Source: Lachnospiraceae bacterium UBA7179
Lineage (GTDB): Bacteria; Bacillota; Clostridia; Lachnospirales; Lachnospiraceae
Assembly (NCBI GenBank): GCA_002491195.1
Contig: DKVL01000115.1
Location: 1-38,221, forward strand
DNA length: 38,221 bases
Reading direction: 5' to 3'
Shown: positions 17,173-25,081 of the stretch, piece by piece
How positions within the stretch are numbered: the stretch's first letter is position 1
Layout: every line of letters starts with the position of its first letter
Position numbers and translations under genes: made by a program
The notes under the pieces: generated by a model
Database searches by the model: none
Told to the model about the DNA's origin: nothing
The model's input: the letters and a program-made list of their open reading frames with translations, nothing else

Positions 17173-17210
17173 TTCCTTTTGCTTTGTTCTCAAATTTCCA
17201 TATATCAAAA

Positions 17211-17242
17211 AAGGGTGCTTAACGGATAGCCCTTGCACCCTT
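17211..17242. terminator. Terminator hairpin between convergent genes
   Basis: AAGGGTGC (17211-17218) pairs with GCACCCTT (17235-17242) around a 16-base loop. The A-run just before it becomes a T-run on the minus strand, so it serves the small minus-strand gene best and probably also the MscS operon. Confidence 0.65.
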
Positions 17243-17263
17243 AGTATTTACTATTATTCAATT

Positions 17264-17458
17264 CTACTCTTTGATTATATCTATATCTGTCAAATTTACA
17301 CCTGCCACATTTAGAAAACTTTTTAAATACAGATACTCACCTTTTAAACTTTCATATGTCTTTGTTGCATTTTCACTTTTCGCAATCAACATATGCTGTT
17401 GTATTTTTCTGAAGTCATCCATAGCTTTTTGTGTAATTTCTAAATTTGTATTAGGCAT
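17264..17458 (-). CDS. Small helical protein of unknown function (64 aa)
   Basis: Not recognised. It is charged and helical (NLEITQKAMDDFRKIQQHML, then ENATKTYESLKGEYLYLKS), with no membrane segment or Cys. It is judged real because GGAGGTGATTAT stands directly before its ATG, a terminator hairpin follows the stop, and nothing larger overlaps it. It points toward the MscS gene and stands alone. Confidence 0.65.
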   Translation of the reverse strand: MPNTNLEITQKAMDDFRKIQQHMLIAKSENATKTYESLKGEYLYLKSFLNVAGVNLTDIDIIKE

Positions 17459-17645
17459 ATATAATCACCTCCAATTATGAAACACATTGTTGTATCGATT
17501 TCAGTATAACATAACCAGATAACAAAGTCTATTAATTTTCTAATACTTTACTTTTATGATATTTATAAATATTTTATCAAAAACTGCTTTACAAAACAGA
17601 AAATATCGTATATAATATTTCTCGTGGTTGTGATTTTAGGACCAG

Positions 17646-17718
17646 GCTTCCATAGCGCAGTTGGTAGCGCAACTGATTCGTAATCAGTAGGTCGAGGGTT
17701 CGAGTCCCTTTGGAAGCT
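17646..17718 (+). tRNA. tRNA-Thr (anticodon CGU)
   Basis: A complete cloverleaf. The acceptor stem is GCTTCCA (17646-17652) with TGGAAGC (17711-17717). The D arm contains AGTTGGTAG. The anticodon stem is CTGATTCGTAATCAG with anticodon CGT, reading ACG. The T arm contains GGTTCGAGTCC. The discriminator base is T and no CCA is encoded. Confidence 0.95.
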
Positions 17719-17723
17719 TTTTG

Positions 17724-17750
17724 AAGACGTGACGTTTGTCGCGTCTTTTT
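17724..17750 (+). terminator. Terminator of tRNA-Thr
   Basis: AAGACGTGA (17724-17732) pairs with TCGCGTCTT (17739-17747) with one wobble, followed by a run of T, 6 bases after the tRNA. Confidence 0.8.
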
Positions 17751-17829
17751 CCTTATGCGCATGCCAATGCGTTTCTTCTATTAAATGTAATCATGTAACA
17801 TAATCGGATCACAAAGGAGAATCATACAG

Positions 17830-18495
17830 ATGAAGATTTTATATGGAACGGGGAATGTGGCGAAACTGACAGCAATGAAAAGCCGTCTGGAAATTCTGAA
17901 TCGAAATTTGGACAAATACGACAAAATAGAACTAATCGGTCTCAAGGACCTGAGCGCAGAAATCCCACAAGTGCCAGAAGATGGCAGTACACCGCTGGAG
18001 AATGCACGGCAGAAAGCAATGGCATATTACAAAGCCTTTCACCTGCCAGTATTTTCCTGTGATTCTGGGTTGTATTTTGACAATGTTCCCGATCAATTCC
18101 AGCCAGGAGTCCATGTGCGGACAGTGAATGGCCGATCTCTTACAGACGAGGAGATGCTTGACCATTATTCAGGTCTTGCGCGAAAATACGGCGATCTGAC
18201 AGCCTGGTATCAAAACGCGATCTGTTTTGTCTATGATGACAAGCAGCAGTTCGAGGCTATGGATCCTTCCATGGAGAGCGAAAAATTTATACTGACCGCA
18301 AGGCCTCATTCCGCGGTCAGAAAGAAAGGATTTCCGCTTGACAGCCTATCCATCGAGATCAAGTCTGGAAAATACTACTATGATCTGCCAGAGCAAGAAT
18401 TAGATCAAGTGGCGGTGGAAGATGGTTTTTTACAGTTTTTCAAGCATGCGCTGACGGAAATCGAGCGTGCAATAAACATTGAAAAAGAACTGTGA
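17830..18495 (+). CDS. Non-canonical purine NTP pyrophosphatase (RdgB/HAM1-like)
   Basis: 221 residues with HAM1-family landmarks: YGTGNVAKL at the N-terminus (substrate loop, normally TGN..K), PEDGSTPLENARQKA, and CDSGLYFDN with the metal-binding Asp. The family hydrolyses ITP, XTP and dITP to keep deaminated bases out of nucleic acids. It is divergent: the usual C-terminal SHR motif is not recognisable, and there is an insertion around residues 140-170 (DPSMESEKFILTARPHSAVR). The substrate could therefore differ. AAAGGAG lies 10 bases before the ATG. The gene appears monocistronic between the tRNA and the AIM24 gene. Confidence 0.8.
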   Translation: MKILYGTGNVAKLTAMKSRLEILNRNLDKYDKIELIGLKDLSAEIPQVPEDGSTPLENARQKAMAYYKAFHLPVFSCDSGLYFDNVPDQFQPGVHVRTVNGRSLTDEEMLDHYSGLARKYGDLTAWYQNAICFVYDDKQQFEAMDPSMESEKFILTARPHSAVRKKGFPLDSLSIEIKSGKYYYDLPEQELDQVAVEDGFLQFFKHALTEIERAINIEKEL

Positions 18496-18508
18496 AGTGT
18501 GCTATACT
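18479..18508 (+). promoter_or_regulatory. Promoter of the AIM24-family gene
   Basis: TTGAAA (18479-18484), an 18-base spacer and TATACT (18503-18508). The -35 lies inside the end of the preceding gene and the promoter is about 60 bases before the ATG. Confidence 0.5.
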
Positions 18509-18566
18509 TGAAAAGTTCAATGATCAGTTTTAAGAATACGCAAATCAAAGATACAAGGAGAGAGAG

Positions 18567-19328
18567 ATGGGAACAAATATTTTGAATTTACTTGACAACA
18601 AAAACGTGGAGATCGTGAGTGAAAATGAGCAGGCAGGCGTGACGATTATCAAGATGCGCAGAGATTTATCGCTTGGCAAGGCAGAGGCGATGACAGAGTA
18701 TTATGCATCAAAGATGAATGTCTGCAGGAGACAGGCGATCATCAGTCTGAACAACAATAAATGGACTGTCAGTGCAGGCGCAATGCAGGTTATGGTCGGG
18801 AATGTTTCTGTGGAGACCGGTGTAAAAGGCGCAGGAGACCTTGTGCGAAAGGCATTTGGCGGCGCGGTTACAGGCGAAAGAGGCATCAAGCCAGAGTACA
18901 CAGGTGACGGCGTTCTGATACTCGAGCCTACATATAAACATTTGATCATTGAGGATATCCGTGAGTGGGGCGGCGCCATGGTGATGAACGACGGATTTTA
19001 CTATGCAAGCGTCGGGCTTAATCTCAAGACAGTACCTATTAATTCCATCAGCGGTGCTCTGGCAGGAGGAGAGGGATTGTTCAACCTCAGCGTCCAGGGA
19101 AATGGAATCTGCCTGTTGGAGTCGCCATGTCCGAAAGAAGAACTTGTTGTAGTCGAACTGGACAATGATGTTCTAAAGATTGATGGAAATTACGCTGTGT
19201 GCTGGTCGCCAAGCCTGAGTTTTACCGTTGAGCGGACAACAAAGACGCTCATAGGTTCTGCCGCATCAGGAGAAGGTCTGGTAAATGTTTACAGAGGAAC
19301 AGGCCGCGTAATGATGGCGTTAGTATAA
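18567..19328 (+). CDS. AIM24 family protein
   Basis: 253 residues with the beta-rich AIM24 fold. Recognisable segments are MNVCRRQAIISLNNNKWTVS, SAGAMQVMVGNV, GGEGLFNLSVQGNG and SAASGEGLVNVYRGTGRV. The family is widespread in bacteria and named after a yeast mitochondrial protein, but no enzymatic role is established. The bacterial form is thought to be a soluble trimeric beta-helix-like scaffold. GGAGAGAGAG stands before the ATG. The gene is alone, with its own promoter and terminator. Confidence 0.88.
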   Translation: MGTNILNLLDNKNVEIVSENEQAGVTIIKMRRDLSLGKAEAMTEYYASKMNVCRRQAIISLNNNKWTVSAGAMQVMVGNVSVETGVKGAGDLVRKAFGGAVTGERGIKPEYTGDGVLILEPTYKHLIIEDIREWGGAMVMNDGFYYASVGLNLKTVPINSISGALAGGEGLFNLSVQGNGICLLESPCPKEELVVVELDNDVLKIDGNYAVCWSPSLSFTVERTTKTLIGSAASGEGLVNVYRGTGRVMMALV

Positions 19329-19343
19329 AATTATGATACGCTG

Positions 19344-19375
19344 CAAGGACAGATTTTACAGAAAATCTGTCCTTG
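19344..19375. terminator. Hairpin between convergent genes
   Basis: CAAGGACAGATTTT (19344-19357) pairs perfectly over 14 bp with AAAATCTGTCCTTG (19362-19375) around a 4-base loop. T-tracts are poor on both sides, but its place between two convergent stop codons supports termination. Confidence 0.7.
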
Positions 19376-19381
19376 TGTGGC

Positions 19382-20206
19382 TTAATAGCTTATTTTCTTT
19401 TCCAATAAATTCAGCAATCCATAGATTCCCATAGCGATTGCGCAGAGGATTACAATGCTTAGGATTACCATATCCAGTTTGAACACCTGGCTTCCATAAA
19501 TGATCAGATATCCAAGCCCTTTTCTTCCGGCAAGAAATTCCCCGATAATGACACCCACAAGCGCAAGCCCGATGTTTACTTTAGACAATGAGATAAAAGT
19601 GGGAATATTCCCAGGAAACACAACTTTTGTAAATGCCTGCAGTTTTGTGCCGCCTAATGTTTCAATTAATTTCAGCCTCTCTGGATCTGTCTGTGCAAAA
19701 GACTGGTACAGATTGAGGATACAGCCGAATATTCCGACTGATATCCCGCATAAAATAATAGTGCGGGGACCAGTGCCAAGCCAGACAATAATCAATGGCG
19801 CAAGCGCAGACTTTGGAAGGCTGTTGAGCACGATCAAAAAAGGTTCGCACATTTTTCCGAGTGACGGATAGAACCAGAAAAACGTGGCAGTCAGTACAGA
19901 ACATACAATAATCAGCAAAAAACTGATGCCCGACTCTAAGAGTGTAATGCCAATATGACTTAGCAAAGACCGATCCAGAATATCATGCCAGAATAATTGC
20001 AGGATAGCGATCGGAGAGCTGAAATAAAAGCTGTCGATCCAGCCAAGATCAGCGGATACCTGCCAGAGCATCAAAAAAGCGATAAAAATAAGTATCCTGC
20101 TCCAAAAGATATATATTTTTTGAAGCTTTTGATGCCGCAGGAAGTTTTTCTGGCCAGCGGTAAGGGTTGACGATTGTATGTTTGTTTTATTTCTCTGTGT
20201 TTTCAT
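19382..20206 (-). CDS. ABC transporter permease (SsuC/TauC/ThiX type)
   Basis: 274 residues with six hydrophobic segments and the EAA-like loop IETLGGTKLQAFTKVVFPGN that contacts the ATPase. The size and sequence match permeases for sulfonates, taurine, nitrate or pyrimidine precursors of thiamine. The start is set at 20206, where GGAGG lies 11 bases upstream. The longer frame to 20293 would run deep into the ATPase gene. The first 20 bases overlap the end of the ATPase gene, so translation is coupled. No periplasmic-type binding protein gene is adjacent, so the substrate cannot be told. Confidence 0.88.
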   Translation of the reverse strand: MKTQRNKTNIQSSTLTAGQKNFLRHQKLQKIYIFWSRILIFIAFLMLWQVSADLGWIDSFYFSSPIAILQLFWHDILDRSLLSHIGITLLESGISFLLIIVCSVLTATFFWFYPSLGKMCEPFLIVLNSLPKSALAPLIIVWLGTGPRTIILCGISVGIFGCILNLYQSFAQTDPERLKLIETLGGTKLQAFTKVVFPGNIPTFISLSKVNIGLALVGVIIGEFLAGRKGLGYLIIYGSQVFKLDMVILSIVILCAIAMGIYGLLNLLEKKISY

Positions 20207-20975
20207 CCTGCATTTCCCTCCATATTTTGTCAAAATATTCCTGAAAAAGACCTGATTTTCGCATATCTTCCCGTCTGATCCCATTGATTTCAAACTCGAT
20301 CGGTATGACGTCTTTTATCGTACAGGGAGACTTTGTAAGCACAAAAATGACATCCGCCATGGAGATCGCCTCTGAGATGTCATGCGTCACGAGAATGGCT
20401 GTCTTTTGTTCTGATTTGATGATATCGTGTACATCCTTTGATACGTTGAGCCGTGTCTGGTAGTCAAGTGCGCTGAACGGTTCATCAAGCAAAAGCAGGT
20501 CCGGACGGATCGCAAGCGTGCGGATCAGTGCGATTCTCTGCCGCATTCCTCCGGAAAGCGCTGAGGGCTTCTGGTCTTTGACGTGCGACAGGTGATATTT
20601 CTCAAGCAACGTGTCAACTAACGCAAGATTTTCTTTTGTTTTCTTTTTCTGTATCTCAAGACCGAGTGTTATATTTTGGTAGACATTTCTCCATTCCAGC
20701 AAATGGTCATGCTGCAGCATATATCCTATGCGCGGAGCAGTGAAATCTTCTGAATAAAAGGTTATGTATCCGCCCACCGGTTTGAGCAGATCCGCAATCA
20801 GAGAGAGAATTGTGGACTTGCCGCAGCCGCTTGGCCCGACCAGAGCCGCAAAAGCTCCCTTTTCGATGGAGAGATTCATGTCATTTAGGACCTTTACTTC
20901 ACCGAGATTGCTGTAGTAGGAGAAGTTTACGTGATCCAGACGGAGAAAGGGTTTTCTGTGATGATTTTGAGCCAT
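20187..20975 (-). CDS. ABC transporter ATPase (SsuB/TauB type)
   Basis: 262 residues, the energy subunit for the permease behind it. Walker A GPSGCGKST, Q-loop MLQHDHLLEW, signature LSGGMRQR, Walker B LLLLDEPFSALD and switch His VTHDISEA are all intact. The C-terminal tail (about 225-262) is typical of the nitrate/sulfonate/taurine group. It is the first gene of a two-gene minus-strand operon. The promoter is not clear: 20976-21060 is AT-rich and no clean -35/-10 pair stands out. Confidence 0.92.
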   Translation of the reverse strand: MAQNHHRKPFLRLDHVNFSYYSNLGEVKVLNDMNLSIEKGAFAALVGPSGCGKSTILSLIADLLKPVGGYITFYSEDFTAPRIGYMLQHDHLLEWRNVYQNITLGLEIQKKKTKENLALVDTLLEKYHLSHVKDQKPSALSGGMRQRIALIRTLAIRPDLLLLDEPFSALDYQTRLNVSKDVHDIIKSEQKTAILVTHDISEAISMADVIFVLTKSPCTIKDVIPIEFEINGIRREDMRKSGLFQEYFDKIWREMQDENTEK

Positions 20976-21119
20976 ATCATAACCGCCGCCTTTCTATATA
21001 AGGTAAATCTGTATAGAATAATATATGTGAAAATGCAGCAAGAGTGATATCGAATACCGCTCAAAAGCAATAAAAAGCAACAAAAGTATTGAAAAGATGC
21101 AAAAAAAGAAAGAAATGAT

Positions 21120-21147
21120 TTGACAAATCCGAATTTAGTGCTATTAT
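21120..21147 (+). promoter_or_regulatory. Promoter of the lipoprotein gene
   Basis: TTGACA (21120-21125), a 16-base spacer and TATTAT (21142-21147), about 45 bases before the ATG, which follows GGGAGAAGGAG. Confidence 0.6.
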
Positions 21148-21192
21148 AGTAACGTAACTGTTCAAAAAAGGGAGAAGGAGAAAATTTTTATT

Positions 21193-22128
21193 ATGAAAAA
21201 GAAAGTTGTAGCACTTATTTTAACAGGAGTTTTAGCAATGTCAGCTACTGCGTGCGGCGATAAAAGCAGCGCAGATGCGAATGCATCCGTGAATACAGAT
21301 GTACAGGCTGGAGCACAGGACACTGCAGAGCCGGCATCTGAGGCACAGCCTGATGTAGATCCCATGGAAGAGGCAATGAAAAACATGGAATCTGTTACGA
21401 ATATGGAGGCACAGATGATCATGGATATGGATATGACGATCAGTGCTGAAGGACAGGAAGAGGCGGTAGAGTCAAACACAACCATGAATATGGTTTGCTT
21501 TACAGATCCGCTGAAAATAAAAATGGATATGACCGTGGATATGGGAGATCAGGGAAGCGCGAATACGCAGGTATATGTGGTTCCTTCTGAAAATGATACA
21601 TATAATGTATATATGTATGATGGACAAAGTTGGGCAAGCCAGGAAGTTACAGAATCTGACATGGCAGCATCTGGCCTGGCAGACTATGATGCACGCAGCA
21701 GTATGTTGAATTACATTGGCGATGGTTCCAAGTACACACAGGAGGGAACAGAGCAGATCGACGGAGGAAACGCATACAAGTATTCTTATGTCCTGACAGA
21801 AGAAGAATTAAAAGACCAGATGAAAGAATCTGGAGCACTGGATTCTGTGAGCCAGCTTGGACTGGATGTCAGCCAGGTAGACAGTATGCTGGATGGCTTA
21901 GGTGATGTGACTGCATATGTCTGGATTGATGAGGCAACGATGTATCCTGTAAAGTATGAGATGGATATGACCACAGTTATGGATTCATTGATGAAGAACA
22001 TGGTCGAAGCAATGGGAGATCAGGCAGAAGGCGTAAGCATGTCTGTTCCAGAGATGAAAGTTGTTATGACATGCTCTAATTTCAACAACGCTACAGACTT
22101 TACAGTTCCTGATGAGGCACAGAACTAA
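21193..22128 (+). CDS. Secreted lipoprotein, DUF6612/LppX-like
   Basis: 311 residues. A signal peptide ends in lipobox SATAC (Cys21), then comes an Ala/Asp/Ser-rich linker to about residue 55 and a beta-rich domain. That domain has repeated Met-Asp strands (MIMDMDMTIS, IKMDMTVDMGD, VKYEMDMTT) and YVWIDEATMYPVKYE. This is the pattern of the LolA/LppX-like 'DUF6612' lipoproteins of Firmicutes, whose concave beta sheet may bind lipid or another hydrophobic ligand. The high Met content is notable. It faces away from the ABC importer and is not its binding protein by any motif I can see. Confidence 0.78.
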   Translation: MKKKVVALILTGVLAMSATACGDKSSADANASVNTDVQAGAQDTAEPASEAQPDVDPMEEAMKNMESVTNMEAQMIMDMDMTISAEGQEEAVESNTTMNMVCFTDPLKIKMDMTVDMGDQGSANTQVYVVPSENDTYNVYMYDGQSWASQEVTESDMAASGLADYDARSSMLNYIGDGSKYTQEGTEQIDGGNAYKYSYVLTEEELKDQMKESGALDSVSQLGLDVSQVDSMLDGLGDVTAYVWIDEATMYPVKYEMDMTTVMDSLMKNMVEAMGDQAEGVSMSVPEMKVVMTCSNFNNATDFTVPDEAQN

Positions 22129-22159
22129 GCAGTAGTCATTAAAAAACAGGATGAATAGG

Positions 22160-22194
22160 ATGGATGGCAAACATTTGGGTGCCATCCATTTTTT
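22160..22194 (+). terminator. Terminator of the lipoprotein gene
   Basis: TGGATGGCA (22161-22169) pairs with TGCCATCCA (22180-22188), followed by TTTTTT. Confidence 0.88.
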
Positions 22195-22217
22195 CGCTTT
22201 ATCTTTTTCCGTGAAGG

Positions 22218-22246
22218 TTGCAAATGTCTGAAATTCATATTATACT
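22218..22246 (+). promoter_or_regulatory. Promoter upstream of the duplicated-start gene
   Basis: TTGCAA (22218-22223), a 17-base spacer and TATACT (22241-22246). Transcription would start about 20 bases before the first (upstream) ATG at 22273. Confidence 0.65.
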
Positions 22247-22272
22247 GAACAGGAGAGGCGGGGAAGACACCC

Positions 22273-22365
22273 ATGATAAAAAACGCAATCCTTTTCATGA
22301 TAGAAGATCAAAATCGGAGCAAGGGGGGAGACACCCATGACAAAAAACATTATTGTGGTCGATGA
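22273..22365 (+). CDS. 30-codon upstream ORF overlapping the next gene's start
   Basis: The ORF starts MIKNAILFMIEDQNR and ends 29 bases inside the following gene in another frame. Its start context (GGGGAAGACACCC-ATG-ATAAAAAAC) nearly duplicates that of the main gene (GGGGGAGACACCC-ATG-ACAAAAAAC), 64 bases downstream. It may be a translated regulatory leader, or simply the scar of a short tandem duplication. Coding capacity alone cannot decide. Confidence 0.35.
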   Translation: MIKNAILFMIEDQNRSKGGDTHDKKHYCGR

Positions 22366-22969
22366 AAATGGCAGGAAATATGGAACCACTTACCCGAAAA
22401 GGGCTAAGGGGCTTGTGAAACAAGGCAGGGCACGCTTTTTGGCGCCGAATATGCTATGTCTTACGCATTGCCTTGCGTGTCCGCCAGAGCAAAATTTGGA
22501 GGATCATACGATGTCAGAGCAGACAATTGAAAATAATGTAGTTGAAAATATGGAAATTGAGAACAAAGAAGAGAACACAGCACAGCAGACAACAGAAGGC
22601 AAGTATACCATGGAATACTGCTTAGAGCAGATTGAGCGGATTGGACGACAGACGGAATATCTGAATCAGGTCCTTTCCGAGCTGCGACAGCTGGACGATA
22701 ACAGTTCCTGTGTGCAAAAAGCAATCGCGTTGGGTGACATTGTAAAATGCAGGGAGACAACCAATCAGCAGATGCTGCGGTTTTATGAGAAAATGTATGA
22801 TGATCTCAAAGGGCCGGCAGCAGTGGACACAGTTTCCCAGAAATCCCAGCTTCAGGAACAACTGCTAAAAATTATGGACAAGACTCTTGAAAACGGTGAT
22901 TTTACAGAGGATAAAGTTTCCGATCTGTTTAACGGGGCGTTTGATGCGATCCGGCATATAGGGGATTGA
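22337..22969 (+). CDS. Protein with PLMP/RRXRR-like N-terminal module and helical tail
   Basis: 210 residues. Residues 3-42 read VVDENG...YPKRAKGLVKQGRAR..., which matches position by position the pattern of the PLMP (RRXRR) domain at the N-terminus of IscB-like proteins: V.D.NG, a Pro, R-A-x-x-L-(L/V)-K-x-G-(K/R)-A, then a hydrophobic strand. The PLMP tetrapeptide itself is YGTT here. A short Cys segment (CLTHCLACPPE) follows, then an acidic linker and a helical C-terminal region (about 90-210) rich in Glu, Gln and Leu. No nuclease domain is present. Function is unknown. Similar short-module proteins seem common in Lachnospiraceae. A strong promoter and terminator bracket the gene. Confidence 0.7.
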   Translation: MTKNIIVVDENGRKYGTTYPKRAKGLVKQGRARFLAPNMLCLTHCLACPPEQNLEDHTMSEQTIENNVVENMEIENKEENTAQQTTEGKYTMEYCLEQIERIGRQTEYLNQVLSELRQLDDNSSCVQKAIALGDIVKCRETTNQQMLRFYEKMYDDLKGPAAVDTVSQKSQLQEQLLKIMDKTLENGDFTEDKVSDLFNGAFDAIRHIGD

Positions 22970-22973
22970 CTGG

Positions 22974-23000
22974 AAAAAGGGGGCGAAAGCCCCCTTTTTT
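22974..23000 (+). terminator. Strong intrinsic terminator
   Basis: GGGGGC (22979-22984), GAAA tetraloop, GCCCCC (22989-22994), then six T. A run of A on the 5' side lengthens the stem. Confidence 0.95.
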
Positions 23001-23045
23001 AGGGAAAATTTATTCGATCATATAGCCTGGAGCGGTAAATTATTA

Positions 23046-23074
23046 TTGCAACTCTTTGGAATCTATGCTATTGT
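23046..23074 (+). promoter_or_regulatory. Promoter of argH
   Basis: TTGCAA (23046-23051), a 17-base spacer and TATTGT (23069-23074), about 68 bases before the start codon. No ArgR-type box was recognised. Confidence 0.5.
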
Positions 23075-23141
23075 ATTCAAGAGAACGATTGTGGGAACAC
23101 AAAATAATTGCGGACATTGAGGAAACGGAAGGAGACAGAAG

Positions 23142-24521
23142 ATGGCACAGCTTTGGGGAGGCAGATTTACCAAGGAGACAGACAGGCTTGTATACAATTT
23201 CAACGCGTCAATCTCATTTGACCAGAAGTTTTTCCGGCAGGATGTGGAAGGCAGCGTAGCACACGTGAAAATGCTTGCAAAACAGGGAATTTTGACGGAA
23301 GATGAGAAGGCTCAGATCTTAGAGGGACTGGAAGGTATTTTGCGGGATGTCGAGAGCGGAAAGCTGGAGATCACCGATGCGTATGAGGACATTCACAGCT
23401 TTGTGGAAGCGAATCTGATAGACCGGATCGGCGATGCAGGCAAGAAACTTCATACGGGCAGGAGCAGAAACGACCAGGTGGCGCTTGACATGAAGCTCTA
23501 TATAAGACATGAGGTGATGGAGATCAACAATCTCTTAAAAGGTCTGTTGGAGACGATCATCGCGATTATGGAAGAGAATACAGAGACGTATATGCCCGGT
23601 TTTACCCATCTACAGAAAGCACAGCCAATCACACTGGCGCATCATCTGGGGGCGTATTTTGAGATGTTCAAGCGTGACAGACAGCGGCTCGACGACATTT
23701 ATGACCGGATGAATTACTGTCCGCTGGGTTCGGGCGCCCTGGCAGGAACGACTTATCCGCTGGACAGGGCTTACACTGCGCAGTTGCTTGATTTTAACGG
23801 TCCGACGCTGAACAGTATGGATTCTGTTGCCGACAGAGATTATGTGATCGAACTTTTGTCTGCACTGTCCACGATCATGATGCATCTGAGCCGTTTCAGC
23901 GAGGAGATTATCATATGGAATTCTAACGAATATCATTTTGTGGAGATCGACGATGCGTATTCCACCGGAAGCAGTATCATGCCGCAGAAAAAGAATCCCG
24001 ATATTGCAGAGCTTGTGCGGGGCAAGACCGGGCGCGTGTACGGTGCGCTGATGTCGATCCTGACGACAATGAAAGGAATTCCACTCGCATACAATAAAGA
24101 TATGCAGGAGGACAAGGAACTAACCTTCGATGCGATCGATACCGTCAAGGGATGTGTGGCACTGTTTACAGGGATGTTAAAAACCCTGAAATTTAATAAA
24201 GATGTCATGAGAGTAAGCGCCATGAAGGGATTTACAAACGCCACAGACGCCGCGGATTATCTGGTGAATCATGGCGTGCCGTTCCGGGATGCGCATGGCA
24301 TAATCGGAAGGCTTGTGCTGTATTGTATTGAGCAGGATAAGGCGATTGACGAGCTGTCCCTTGATGAATTAAAGGCGATCAGCCCTGTGTTTGAACAGGA
24401 TCTCTATGAGGCTGTCAGCCTTGAGACCTGTGTCAATAAGCGCATGACGGTCGGTGCACCGGGGCCGGATGCGATGCAGGAAGTAATACGGATCAACAGG
24501 GAATATCTGAACTTTACATAG
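23142..24521 (+). CDS. argH: Argininosuccinate lyase
   Basis: 459 residues, full family length. It cleaves argininosuccinate to arginine and fumarate, the last step of arginine synthesis. The N-terminus MAQLWGGRFTKETDRLVYNF is characteristic. HTGRSRNDQVALD and THLQKAQPI hold active-site residues, and the fumarase-superfamily signature SSIMPQKKNPD begins at Ser277, the catalytic serine region. GGAAGGAG precedes the ATG. argG is not next to it. It stands alone between the PLMP-like gene and the immunity island, which begins 47 bases after its stop. Confidence 0.98.
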   Translation: MAQLWGGRFTKETDRLVYNFNASISFDQKFFRQDVEGSVAHVKMLAKQGILTEDEKAQILEGLEGILRDVESGKLEITDAYEDIHSFVEANLIDRIGDAGKKLHTGRSRNDQVALDMKLYIRHEVMEINNLLKGLLETIIAIMEENTETYMPGFTHLQKAQPITLAHHLGAYFEMFKRDRQRLDDIYDRMNYCPLGSGALAGTTYPLDRAYTAQLLDFNGPTLNSMDSVADRDYVIELLSALSTIMMHLSRFSEEIIIWNSNEYHFVEIDDAYSTGSSIMPQKKNPDIAELVRGKTGRVYGALMSILTTMKGIPLAYNKDMQEDKELTFDAIDTVKGCVALFTGMLKTLKFNKDVMRVSAMKGFTNATDAADYLVNHGVPFRDAHGIIGRLVLYCIEQDKAIDELSLDELKAISPVFEQDLYEAVSLETCVNKRMTVGAPGPDAMQEVIRINREYLNFT

Positions 24522-24568
24522 AGCATGCTTACATTTAACTTTGAGTTATCGAAATTGGAGGGATCGTT

Positions 24569-25048
24569 ATGATAAAGATTTGGGGATGGGAAAAGAAACC
24601 ACGAACCATGCTGAGATTTCTCAAGATTGGGGACATCTTCTGCTTTAACTACGATGATCACACCTACCGCTTTGGGCGGATCATGGCGCATGTGATAGTC
24701 CATATTGTAGAAATTTTTGACTACTCCTCAGATCAGCCAGTCATCACTGAAAAGGACATTCTCAGCGCAGGCCGGCTCTTGGTGACACCGCTGGACACCT
24801 ATAGTCTTTTCGACCGGAAAAGCGAGGGGGAATGGAGGATCATTGGTCGACAGGAGGACTACACACCACCAGAAGACGCAGCGGAGTTCTGGTTCTCCTG
24901 GGGAGATTGTTCCAACGGCCGGAAATCCAACGTGTTTGATCAGACGGTGTCCATCAGCGAGGAGGAGTGGAAGGCGCTTCCACCCCTTTCTCCCGGCGGA
25001 GATTATGATGTAAAGAGCGAAATAGCAGATAAATTAAAAAATATATAG
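24569..25048 (+). CDS. Imm26-family immunity protein
   Basis: 159 residues. The start matches the Imm26 pattern: basic residues, then LRFLKIGDIFCFNYDDHTYRFGRIMA, a small beta-barrel-like segment. IVEIFDYSSDQPVI and DRKSEGEWRIIGRQEDY follow. Imm26 proteins are predicted to neutralise nuclease-type polymorphic toxins in the cytoplasm. No toxin gene is present here, so this is probably an orphan immunity gene that protects against neighbours' toxins. GGAGGGATCG precedes the ATG. It is the first gene of the island behind argH. Confidence 0.78.
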   Translation: MIKIWGWEKKPRTMLRFLKIGDIFCFNYDDHTYRFGRIMAHVIVHIVEIFDYSSDQPVITEKDILSAGRLLVTPLDTYSLFDRKSEGEWRIIGRQEDYTPPEDAAEFWFSWGDCSNGRKSNVFDQTVSISEEEWKALPPLSPGGDYDVKSEIADKLKNI

Positions 25049-25081
25049 ACAACTTCTGGTTTTATGGTGAGTGAAAAATAA

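Noticed and set aside
20976..21119. TPP or other riboswitch in front of the ABC importer
   Set aside because: I could find none of the conserved riboswitch core motifs in this AT-rich spacer, so it does not help identify the substrate.
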